DNA of 7,372 bases from 4484-232 sp964486555 (GTDB lineage Bacteria; Thermotogota; Thermotogae; Thermotogales; Thermotogaceae), in contig CAZANP010000075.1 in assembly GCA_964486555.1 (NCBI GenBank), positions 1 through 7,372 on the forward strand, in the 5' to 3' direction. Below are positions 1 to 6,319 of the stretch, one piece after another (within the stretch, counting starts at the first letter, position 1; the number at the start of each line of letters is the position of its first letter). The notes below the pieces were generated by a model, which did no database searches, was not told where the DNA came from, and was given only the letters and a program-made list of their open reading frames with translations. Both the position numbers and the translations under genes were made by a program.

Positions 1-1049
1 ATATCTGCATTTCCTTTCCATTCAGTTCTCGGTCTTATATCCACGAACTGCGGTACCATATCTTTCAAGCCAAGGGCAAGCATGACAGCGTATTTCGTAC
101 CGTACCAACCCCATTCTGGGAATCCATGCCATGTTTCTGCTATGAGCCTTCCTTCCCTGATCCTCTGAACGGACTCTGGGGTCCCATCGTTGGTGAATAT
201 CTTGACCTCAGTTCTTCCCATCCTCTCACATGTTAACATGGCACCGAGCCCCATCTCGTTCGATGCTGCCCAGATGAAATCGAGTGTCCCTTTCGGATGG
301 GCCGTTAGGATATCCTCCGTCACCTTTATGGCTTTTTCCCTGTTCCAGTCGGCTGGCAGAGTGGTCACGATCTTTATACCCGGGAATTTGTCAATGACCG
401 CGTGGAACCCTCTGAGTCTTGCTGTTGAGAAGAAACCTCCTGCTATCCCTTCTATTATGGCACCGGTTGCTTTGATTTTGTCTTTCAACTTGTTGATCAG
501 AGGAGGCGTGTATATTGCCTGCCAGAAACCAAGATCGAGGAAAGCTTCTGGTGGAACGTTTATGACATCACCTTCACCGAGGACGCCAGGCCCACCGAAG
601 TAATCGATGACAGCGTACGCCGAGATCATACCAGCTATGGTATTATCGAATCCTATGTAGCAATCAACGTCCAATCCCTCTATGGGCTCGAGTAGGTTAA
701 CGACTATCACAGGAATTCCCGCTTCTTTTGCTTTCTGAAGGGCTGGTTTTACGACTTCTACCTCGATCGGCGAGATCGCGATAACATCGACATGTCTTTG
801 AATGAAATCTTCGATGATCGAGATCTGCTCTGTGAAGGCCGTGTGAGAAGGAGGTGCTCTTGTGATGATCTGAACAGGTATACCATGTTTTCTGGCATCT
901 TCAGCTGCTTTTTCAAAGAAATCGGTGGCCGTTTTGAAAACCCCCGTTATATCCGGTGGTGTCCATCCTATGACGATCTTAGGAACCTTCTGAGCCACCA
1001 GGAAAGTAACGAACAACACCAGCATGAGGATTGCTAAAAGCTTTTTCAT
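1..1049 (-). CDS. Sugar ABC transporter substrate-binding protein, ribose/RbsB-like (3' end outside window)
   Basis: The first 349 codons are present and the frame is still open at the left edge, so the C-terminus is missing. Residues 1-19 are a Sec signal peptide: a Lys-Lys start, a hydrophobic core, and a likely cleavage after the LVA before Gln20. The mature part reads as the Peripla_BP_4 (type I periplasmic binding) fold: a first strand at KIVIGWT, a helix-rich lobe with VDVIAISP (88-94) and GIPVIVVN (111-118), YIGFDN (131-136), and a second lobe with STARLRGFHAVID (208-220) and FTNDGTPESV (286-295). This class delivers sugars or polyols to an ABC importer. The sequence does not fix the ligand; the stretch around 160-200 looks longer than in RbsB. 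The start is the ATG at 1049, six bases after GGAGGG (1056-1061). The upstream ATG two codons earlier abuts that site and is too close. It has its own upstream region and is probably separate from the larger operon. The family call is firm and the substrate is unknown. Confidence 0.9.
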   Translation of the reverse strand, partial: MKKLLAILMLVLFVTFLVAQKVPKIVIGWTPPDITGVFKTATDFFEKAAEDARKHGIPVQIITRAPPSHTAFTEQISIIEDFIQRHVDVIAISPIEVEVVKPALQKAKEAGIPVIVVNLLEPIEGLDVDCYIGFDNTIAGMISAYAVIDYFGGPGVLGEGDVINVPPEAFLDLGFWQAIYTPPLINKLKDKIKATGAIIEGIAGGFFSTARLRGFHAVIDKFPGIKIVTTLPADWNREKAIKVTEDILTAHPKGTLDFIWAASNEMGLGAMLTCERMGRTEVKIFTNDGTPESVQRIREGRLIAETWHGFPEWGWYGTKYAVMLALGLKDMVPQFVDIRPRTEWKGNAD

Positions 1050-1055
1050 GAACAT

Positions 1056-1061
1056 CCCTCC
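1056..1061 (-). promoter_or_regulatory. Ribosome binding site of the sugar-binding protein gene
   Basis: GGAGGG on the minus strand lies six bases before the ATG at 1049. It decides between two in-frame ATGs: the other one (1055-1053) directly touches the GGAGGG and could not be used efficiently. Confidence 0.8.
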
Positions 1062-1084
1062 TTGAAGGTTGCGGTAAAATTACT

Positions 1085-1096
1085 ACATTATAATGT
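1085..1096. promoter_or_regulatory. Perfect 12-bp palindrome over the putative -10 element (possible operator)
   Basis: ACATTATAATGT is its own reverse complement and contains the candidate -10 TATAAT. Partial symmetry continues outward for several bases on each side. A repressor bound here would block polymerase directly, as is usual for sugar-transport genes controlled by LacI or ROK regulators. No regulator gene is present in the window. An AT-rich palindrome of this size can also arise by chance. Confidence 0.3.
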
Positions 1097-1115
1097 TATT
1101 ACTTTATTATATTAA
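1087..1115 (-). promoter_or_regulatory. Candidate sigma-A promoter for the sugar-binding protein gene
   Basis: On the minus strand a perfect TATAAT (1087-1092) lies 17 bases downstream of TTAATA (1110-1115), a four-of-six match to the -35 consensus. The start of transcription would fall around 1080, giving a leader of about 30 bases before the ATG at 1049. Two more perfect TATAAT copies lie at 1106-1111 and 1126-1131, but their -35 positions are poor, so the exact promoter is uncertain. This is inferred from sequence alone in an AT-rich stretch. Confidence 0.45.
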
Positions 1116-1210
1116 AAATGCAAGGATTATAATGAGTGATTTCGAATGATTACACCCGATCTTGGATGATCACGAGAGAAAAGATCGTCATATCGTAGAT
1201 TTTCTTGAGA

Positions 1211-2425
1211 TCACTCCACTTTTATACCTTTGCCATAAACCAGAGCATCGTAAGCCACTTTGGTTCTATCGTAATGTTTGTCTCTATCAAGAGCCCATTT
1301 CCTTCCCATACCGGTGACTATATGAACACCCTCGTAACGTTCCACTTCATCGCTGAGAAGCTTCAGAAGATCAGAAGCCGTAGTATCTTCGACACCGTGT
1401 CGATTGAATATAACGTGAATGAATATCTCATTCACTCCCATCGATTTTGCCTTCTTGACCAGTTCTATGGGGTACTCTATTGTTCCATGAGAACTCCTTT
1501 TAGAGAGCATAGAAATGAGATGAAGTTTTCCTCTCTTTTTGATGACACCTTCAAAGGCTTCAACGAATATTTCTCTATCAGCGAAAGATCCTTCCATTAG
1601 AGCTTTTTCTATGACAACTTCGTCTTGGATAACGATCCTTCCAGCTCCAAGATTCATATGCCCTGCTTCCGAATTTCCCGGTCTTCCTTCTAGAAGCCCA
1701 ACGTCCTCACCGGATGCTGAGAGCTTCCCATGTTCATACCTTCTGAAAAGATCACACCAGAATTTTGGTTTTGCAACGTATATTGGATTCCTCTCGTCAT
1801 TTGGTCCCAAGCCCCAACCATCCATTATCACAAGGAGAACCTTGTAACTTCTGGAAAGTCTTTCAAGAAGAAGACTTTCTTCCGTCATCTCAGATGGTTT
1901 TTCGAGCTTCATGAGATCAAGAACAGTGGGGGCAACATTCGATATCTTTCCCTCTTTTTTGAAAGGAATTTCTTCATCTGGAAGGATCATGAAAAACGGG
2001 ACGGGATTTGTGGTATGACCAAGGTTTGGAACGGGAGGATCTATGGATTTCATACCGAGTTCTATAAGGCCATGATCTGCCGTTATCAAAACAGCGTAAT
2101 CGTTCTCAAGGGCGCTCTTCACAGCTTTTTCAAGTGCCTTACTCAGGTGTTTCACACATTCCACCTTAGGTTTCATCTCAGGAAGATGCCCTATGACATC
2201 TCCATTCGCAANNNNNNNNNNNNNNNNNNNNNNNNNNNNNNNNNNNNNNNNNNNNNNNNNNNNNNNNNNNNNNNNNNNNNNNNNNNNNNNNNNNNNNNNN
2301 NNNNNNNNNNNTATCCTTCCAAAAGGTCTACCATCGGTATGAACCACTATCGGCTCAACGTCTCCATCTTTTTTCCCAAGTTTGTACAGCTCTTCCAGTT
2401 TATCCGCTATCAGTTTTCCTGTCAT
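1211..2425 (-). CDS. gpmI: Circularly permuted 2,3-bisphosphoglycerate-independent phosphoglycerate mutase (GpmI family), interrupted by an assembly gap
   Basis: iPGM interconverts 3- and 2-phosphoglycerate using two metals and a Ser nucleophile. Here the usual order is rotated. Residues 1-38 match the native segment just after the phosphotransferase domain (DGRPFGRI at 31-38). After the gap come the C-terminal metal ligands: ANGDVIGH (Asp76, His80), ITADHG (Asp117, His118) and GHTTNPVP (His137). The native C-terminus EMTEESLL (179-186) runs through a short linker into the native N-terminus VLLVIMDGWG (Asp202). Then follow GNSEAGHMN (nucleophile Ser252), a conserved His313 and GRKWALDRD (Arg375, Arg381). 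The protein stops at YGKGIKVE, where the native chain would enter residue 1 of this one. From Asp202 to Arg381 spacing equals Bacillus iPGM at a constant offset of 190. On that alignment the native Arg153-Asp154 pair is His343-Gly344. Residue numbers count the N run as 100 bases. The ATG overlaps the upstream stop (ATGA) and follows GGAGGGG (2431-2437). Family is certain; activity is not proven. Confidence 0.9.
   Translation of the reverse strand: MTGKLIADKLEELYKLGKKDGDVEPIVVHTDGRPFGRIXXXXXXXXXXXXXXXXXXXXXXXXXXXXXXXXXXANGDVIGHLPEMKPKVECVKHLSKALEKAVKSALENDYAVLITADHGLIELGMKSIDPPVPNLGHTTNPVPFFMILPDEEIPFKKEGKISNVAPTVLDLMKLEKPSEMTEESLLLERLSRSYKVLLVIMDGWGLGPNDERNPIYVAKPKFWCDLFRRYEHGKLSASGEDVGLLEGRPGNSEAGHMNLGAGRIVIQDEVVIEKALMEGSFADREIFVEAFEGVIKKRGKLHLISMLSKRSSHGTIEYPIELVKKAKSMGVNEIFIHVIFNRHGVEDTTASDLLKLLSDEVERYEGVHIVTGMGRKWALDRDKHYDRTKVAYDALVYGKGIKVE
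2212..2311. other. Assembly gap (100 N) inside the permuted mutase gene
   Basis: Exactly 100 undetermined bases, the customary placeholder for a gap of unknown length. The flanking codons match native iPGM residues near 249 (PFGRI) and 400 (ANGDVIGH). In the family about 150 residues lie between, including the FNFR substrate arginines and the catalytic Lys near 336, so about 450 bases are expected. The first known bases after the gap (two T, then GCG) fit a Phe codon as in the family FANPD motif. The reading frame agrees across the placeholder because 100 and about 448 leave the same remainder modulo 3. Confidence 0.97.
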
Positions 2426-3567
2426 GAGATCCCCTCCATGTTGATGAATTCTCCCCGTTTTGGTATCAAAATGTTGAAACCGTTTCTCTCAGAAAATCCT
2501 CTCAACTCCTCTAGATCTTCCCAGTCAGAATGGAATGGTAGTACAAATTCAGGTTCAACCATTTTTATTATCTTCGAAAGATCCTCAACATCTGGGTGAA
2601 TTTTCCAGGTGAACGAAATGGCTCTATCATCCTGTCTCAGAAGCTTCCAACCCAGGGTACCCTCTTCCACGTATCCTGTTATGATGAACAACGTATCTCC
2701 ATCGTCTTTCAGTTTTCTATAGAGCTCCACAGATGAACCGGATGTCATCATCCCATCGGTTGCAAGATATATTCCGTAAGGCAGGTTATCCGGAAGATTC
2801 GTATTCAGATCCGGAAGATCTATTTTCACTTTGAGCCAGTCTTCGTATTTCCTCAGAAATTCGAAACCTTGGATTATCTTCTCATCAACGAACACGGGTG
2901 TGATGCGATTTTTCAAAAGCTCCATCAAGATCTCTTGAGATCTCCCCATTCTTGGAAGAGGAAGTACGATCCTCTTGTCTTTCACATCGACGAGATTCAG
3001 AAGCTCTTCCCTTCTCTTCAATTTTCTGATGCCATAGGCTGTATCGACCAGAAGAAAATTCGCTCTTGGCAGAGCATCGAAAGTGTACAGAGAAGAATCT
3101 ATGGCGATATCACCTGTGTACAGAAAGGAACACTCTTTCAGAAAGATCCATTGAGAGCCAACGGTGTGCCCGCTCTTTCCAAGGATCACCCTCATGTCAT
3201 CAGATCTTTCTTTAAAAACCAAAGGTCTGTCGAGGAAACTCTCGTATCTTTCACTGTTCAACAGAGACTTTCCAGATATTTTCATCCAGGTTTTGATCTG
3301 GGGTTTTAAAAGCTCGAAAGTCGGCTTCGAGCAGACAATGTAGGAAAAGTCAAGTAATGGAACGGCTCCAACATGATCCAGATGGGAATGCGATAGAAAC
3401 AAAAAATCGAGCTCTCCAGATGCTTTCAAAGGATATACTTCGTCAACACCACCCATGATTTTTCTTTTCACGCCGTAATCGAGCACCATCTTCTTTCCAT
3501 CGATCAACACTTCAAATCCAACTCTTCCCTTTTCACCTACTCCTCCCAATACTCTCAATTTGAACAT
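2422..3567 (-). CDS. Beta-CASP metallo-beta-lactamase family nuclease (CPSF/RNase J-like)
   Basis: This 381-residue protein carries the full set of beta-CASP motifs. The zinc motif is HSHLDH (60-65), followed by SGHTVGS (His134) and YTGDIAI (Asp153). The beta-CASP cap has motif A at LLVDTAYG (Asp175), then RIVLPLPRMGRSQEIL (199-214), ATDGMMTSG (269-277), ITGYVEEGTLG (296-306), motif B KIHPDVEDL (His324) and motif C PFHSD (His346). A His rather than Val at motif C is the pattern of RNA-acting members (CPSF73, TTHA0252, RNase J) rather than DNA-acting SNM1/Artemis types. It lacks the C-terminal extension of RNase J and the KH domains of archaeal CPSF, so it resembles the short bacterial form. 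It probably cuts RNA in the cytoplasm; the target is unknown. The start is the ATG at 3567, seven bases after GAGGG. A TTG six bases upstream has no usable spacing. The stop overlaps the mutase start (ATGA), so the two are translationally coupled. Confidence 0.9.
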   Translation of the reverse strand: MFKLRVLGGVGEKGRVGFEVLIDGKKMVLDYGVKRKIMGGVDEVYPLKASGELDFLFLSHSHLDHVGAVPLLDFSYIVCSKPTFELLKPQIKTWMKISGKSLLNSERYESFLDRPLVFKERSDDMRVILGKSGHTVGSQWIFLKECSFLYTGDIAIDSSLYTFDALPRANFLLVDTAYGIRKLKRREELLNLVDVKDKRIVLPLPRMGRSQEILMELLKNRITPVFVDEKIIQGFEFLRKYEDWLKVKIDLPDLNTNLPDNLPYGIYLATDGMMTSGSSVELYRKLKDDGDTLFIITGYVEEGTLGWKLLRQDDRAISFTWKIHPDVEDLSKIIKMVEPEFVLPFHSDWEDLEELRGFSERNGFNILIPKRGEFINMEGIS

Positions 3568-3569
3568 TT

Positions 3570-4634
3570 TCAATCCCTCACAACTACCGCTTTCTTGATC
3601 CTCAACTTAACGTTTTCTCCCTCTTCGAAGATACAGTTCTTGGGTGCCTCAATCCTGATTTCCTTTCCAGCGAAGACGATATAACTGACAGAATTTCCAA
3701 GGAATGTCCTCTTCACTATCTTGGCTTTGATATCTCCTTCAGGCGTTATCTCAACATCTTCTGGTCTTACCGCAACAGTTACCTCCCTTTCAAGATTTTT
3801 CATTCTATGATGCGCAGTTATAACAGGAAAACCTTCTATATCCAGAAGTTTCACCTTGACTTTCTCTTCCATCTTCTGAACCACTTCACCCTCTAGGAAA
3901 TTCGAGACACCTATGAAATCCGCAACGAACTTGTTTTCTGGAAACTCATATATCTCCATCGGTGTTCCTATCTGCTGGATCATACCATCCTTCAAAACCA
4001 CGATCCTGTCAGACATCACCATAGCTTCGGACTGATCGTGCGTCACGTAAACAACGGTTATACCGAGTCTCCTTTGAATATCCTTAATCTCGAACCTCAT
4101 CTCCTCTCTGAGTTTTGCGTCCAGGTTGGAAAGTGGTTCATCCAGAAGTAGAATTTTCGGTGAGTAGACCAAGGCCCTTGCAAACGCCACCCTCTGCTGC
4201 TGCCCACCAGAGAGTTGATAGGGGAAACGCTTTTCAAGACCCTTCAATCTGACTATCTCAACGATTTTTTCAACTCTCCTCCTTATCTCATCCTTCGACA
4301 TTTTCCTTATCTTCAAAGGATAGGCTATGTTATCGAAGACGTTCATGTGAGGCCACACTGCGTAGTTTTGAAAAACCATTCCAATGTTTCTATCTTCTGG
4401 CGGAACGTTTATTTTCCTTTTTTTCGAGAAAATTGGCTCATCGTCTATGAATATCTCTCCGGATGTTGGAGACTCAAAGCCTGCTATCATCCTCAGGGTG
4501 GTTGTCTTCCCACATCCAGAAGGTCCAAGGAGGGTTACGAACTCCCCGTCATCTATGGTCAGGGAAAGGTTTTTTATAACATGGTTCCTTCCAAAGAATT
4601 TATCCACGGTATCCAGAACTATTCTGGCCATCAT
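3570..4634 (-). CDS. ABC transporter ATP-binding protein, FbpC/MalK type with C-terminal TOBE-like domain
   Basis: This is the cytoplasmic motor of the importer encoded by this operon. Motifs appear in order: Walker A GPSGCGKT (37-44), the Q-loop MVFQN (Gln89), the signature LSGGQQQR (141-148), Walker B ILLLDEP (161-167) with the D-loop SNLD, and the switch VTHDQSEA (His199). The length of 354 residues and the tail from about 245, including VAVRPEDVEI, fit the regulatory TOBE-type domain of MalK, FbpC and PotA relatives. The nucleotide-binding domain alone cannot give the substrate. The start codon overlaps the permease stop (ATGA). Two ATGs stand in tandem: the first (4634) is two bases from GGAGAGG (4637-4643) and the second (4631) five bases, so the protein may begin one residue later. 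All catalytic residues are present. Confidence 0.93.
   Translation of the reverse strand: MMARIVLDTVDKFFGRNHVIKNLSLTIDDGEFVTLLGPSGCGKTTTLRMIAGFESPTSGEIFIDDEPIFSKKRKINVPPEDRNIGMVFQNYAVWPHMNVFDNIAYPLKIRKMSKDEIRRRVEKIVEIVRLKGLEKRFPYQLSGGQQQRVAFARALVYSPKILLLDEPLSNLDAKLREEMRFEIKDIQRRLGITVVYVTHDQSEAMVMSDRIVVLKDGMIQQIGTPMEIYEFPENKFVADFIGVSNFLEGEVVQKMEEKVKVKLLDIEGFPVITAHHRMKNLEREVTVAVRPEDVEITPEGDIKAKIVKRTFLGNSVSYIVFAGKEIRIEAPKNCIFEEGENVKLRIKKAVVVRD
3575..3579 (-). promoter_or_regulatory. Ribosome binding site that sets the nuclease start
   Basis: GAGGG on the minus strand lies within the last codons of the ATPase gene and ends seven bases before the ATG at 3567. The in-frame TTG at 3573-3571 is one base from it, so the ATG is preferred. 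That leaves two bases between the ATPase stop and the nuclease start. Confidence 0.7.
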
Positions 4635-6277
4635 GTCCTCTCCTTCCCGAAGAGGTACCTGTTCACTACGTACTGAAGGACGAAGGCTATAAAAAGGACG
4701 AAAGTTGCGAAAGCGGAAGCCATCTGATACTCCCCACCTTCCTGAAGTTCGTATATTGTGACCCCTATGGTTCTGGTTTGAGGGCCATACAGAAGTATCG
4801 ATATAGTGAGCTCTCTGAAGGTTGGCATGAAAACGAGTGCCCAGGATGAAAGAAGGGCTGGTCTCAATACAGGAAGGGTTATATCTTTCAAAACCCTTAT
4901 TTGCTTCGCCCCGACCGATCTTCCAGCTTCTTCAAGGGATTCATGGATCTGCCTTACAGCTCCAGAGACCGTCCTTACAGAGAGGAACATGTACCTTGCA
5001 ACGTACGCAACAACGATTATCCACATCGTGTTGTACAGGTTCACTCCGAACCTCCCAGACCACACGAGTATCATGGAGACGGCAAGAGCAGTCCCCGGTA
5101 TAGCCTGTGGCAGAGTTGATAAACCATCCATGAACTTCGAAACGGCTTTCTTCACTCTTACTGAAAGGTAAGCCACGATCGAGCCCAGGATCGTGACAAA
5201 GGTTGCAGAGAGTATTGCGAAGATGAAACTGTTCTTTATAGCACTTTTTGTGTTCTCATCAACGAAGAGAACTTTGTAGAAATTGCTCAAGGTGAAACTT
5301 GACAGTTTGAAAGGAAGTCCCCAGGCTTTCCAAAGCGATGTCAAAAGGAGTGAAAAGAGTGGTAGTAGAACGGAAAAAGCGATGAACACCCATATCGAAA
5401 CGGTCACAACCGTTTTGAATCTTCCAAGTTTTATCTCAGCAGGCCTTGTGGATTTTCCCGTTATGGTTGTGAATTTGGATTTCGAAACGAAAAGGTTGTT
5501 GAGAGCAAGACCAGCTATGGCGATACCTATGAGAATGACTGAAAGGGAAGTCGCCCTGCTCAAACCTTTTTCAGTACCGGATGCTATGTAAGACATGATT
5601 CTTGTCGTTAAAACATGAATCCTTGCAGGCATTCCTATGAGAGCAGGTATACCAAAATTCGCAGATGTCATGGCAAAGACGAGGAAAGCTCCAGACAGGA
5701 TACTTGGAAGAACGAGGGGAAGAGATATAGATCTCATGACTTTGAAAAGACGTGCCCCACATATTCTTCCAGCTTCCTCAAGGGAAGCGTCCATACTCAC
5801 AAGGGCGGTATGAACCGTTATGAAAACAGGGGGATACATGTACATGGTCATGACGAGGATTAGGCCAGGAAAAGAATGTACGTTGAAGAGAATATGACCA
5901 AAAAGGTTTTCCCATATCTTGTTCATGTAACCTGATCTTCCAAAGAGAAACATCCAACCCATGGCGCCAATGAAAGGTGGAATCATGTAAGGAACCATGA
6001 GAAGTGTTTTCAGGATCGATTTTCCCGGAACATCCGTTCTTGCAACGATCCATGCAAGGACGGAACCTATGAGGGTGGAGAAGAAGGTTGTTGAAACGGC
6101 AAGATAGAGGGTGTTCACAGCGCTTTTTATGTTACTTCTCCTGCTGAAAGTGTCGATGTAGTTTTTCAGGGTGAAAAGCGTTTCCTCTCCTCTGAAACTG
6201 TCGAGGAAGAGAAGGATCAGAGGGAAAGCTATGAGGACAAACATCACAGCGAAAGTGGCCCATAGGAGTGCTTTCAC
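4631..6277 (-). CDS. ABC transporter permease, fused two-domain FbpB/AfuB type
   Basis: This 548-residue inner-membrane protein carries two MetI-like (BPD_transp_1) permease units in one chain, as in ferric and AfuB-type importers where a single gene replaces two. Hydrophobic segments occur at about 5-25, 55-78, 90-112, 135-160, 190-215 and 243-265, then 288-315, 350-372, 388-406, 416-435, 470-500 and 520-545. Each half has an EAA loop that docks on the ATPase: SLEEAGRICGA to ISLPL (165-188), and SLEEAGRSVGA to ITLPV (447-470). I chose the GTG at 6277. It follows GAGGTG (6283-6288), a good match to the 16S tail, and places a membrane helix at the very N-terminus. The longer frame from the ATG at 6316 would add 13 Gly/Pro-rich residues encoded by a hairpin and has no proper binding site. 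The gene ends in a four-base overlap with the ATPase. Confidence 0.92.
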   Translation of the reverse strand: MKALLWATFAVMFVLIAFPLILLFLDSFRGEETLFTLKNYIDTFSRRSNIKSAVNTLYLAVSTTFFSTLIGSVLAWIVARTDVPGKSILKTLLMVPYMIPPFIGAMGWMFLFGRSGYMNKIWENLFGHILFNVHSFPGLILVMTMYMYPPVFITVHTALVSMDASLEEAGRICGARLFKVMRSISLPLVLPSILSGAFLVFAMTSANFGIPALIGMPARIHVLTTRIMSYIASGTEKGLSRATSLSVILIGIAIAGLALNNLFVSKSKFTTITGKSTRPAEIKLGRFKTVVTVSIWVFIAFSVLLPLFSLLLTSLWKAWGLPFKLSSFTLSNFYKVLFVDENTKSAIKNSFIFAILSATFVTILGSIVAYLSVRVKKAVSKFMDGLSTLPQAIPGTALAVSMILVWSGRFGVNLYNTMWIIVVAYVARYMFLSVRTVSGAVRQIHESLEEAGRSVGAKQIRVLKDITLPVLRPALLSSWALVFMPTFRELTISILLYGPQTRTIGVTIYELQEGGEYQMASAFATFVLFIAFVLQYVVNRYLFGKERT

Positions 6278-6282
6278 GTTAC

Positions 6283-6288
6283 CACCTC
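6283..6288 (-). promoter_or_regulatory. Ribosome binding site that sets the permease start
   Basis: GAGGTG on the minus strand matches the AAGGAGGTGATCC complement of the usual bacterial 16S 3' end. It lies five bases upstream of the GTG at 6277 and just downstream of the intercistronic hairpin, which argues against the ATG at 6316. Confidence 0.7.
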
Positions 6289-6293
6289 TGAAT

Positions 6294-6313
6294 GGAGGGG
6301 GATTTCCCCCTCC
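6294..6313 (-). promoter_or_regulatory. Strong GC-rich hairpin between binding-protein and permease genes
   Basis: On the minus strand GGAGGGGG, a loop AAAT, and CCCCCTCC form a perfect eight-pair stem with seven G-C pairs. It begins six bases after the stop codon of the binding-protein gene and ends five bases before the permease ribosome binding site. No T run follows, so it is not a standard intrinsic terminator. The likely role, by analogy with hairpins after other binding-protein genes, is to protect the upstream message from 3' exonucleases or to limit read-through, so that the binding protein outnumbers the membrane components. Confidence 0.75.
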
Positions 6314-6319
6314 CATAGA

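Noticed and set aside
190..1037. Open frames on the plus strand opposite the sugar-binding protein
   Set aside because: They lie antisense to a well-supported gene, have no ribosome binding sites and no recognisable domains.
1157..1187. Inverted repeat CGATCTT/AAGATCG after the mutase stop as an intrinsic terminator
   Set aside because: Seven pairs with a 17-base loop and no T run afterwards. The end of the operon has no convincing intrinsic terminator.
1211..2425. Two half-genes or an archaeal-type aPGM instead of a permuted GpmI
   Set aside because: No stop lies between the C-terminal and N-terminal segments. The spacing from DGWG through GNSEAGH to GRKWALDRD follows bacterial GpmI without gaps, unlike the archaeal type.
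1205..2599. Long plus-strand frames opposite the mutase and nuclease, one crossing the N run
   Set aside because: One owes its length partly to the 100 undetermined bases. None shows a family motif or start signal, and the opposite strand carries clear catalytic motifs.
3571..3573. TTG start for the beta-CASP protein
   Set aside because: It sits one base from the GAGGG site. The ATG at 3567 has ideal spacing and gives a normal N-terminus.
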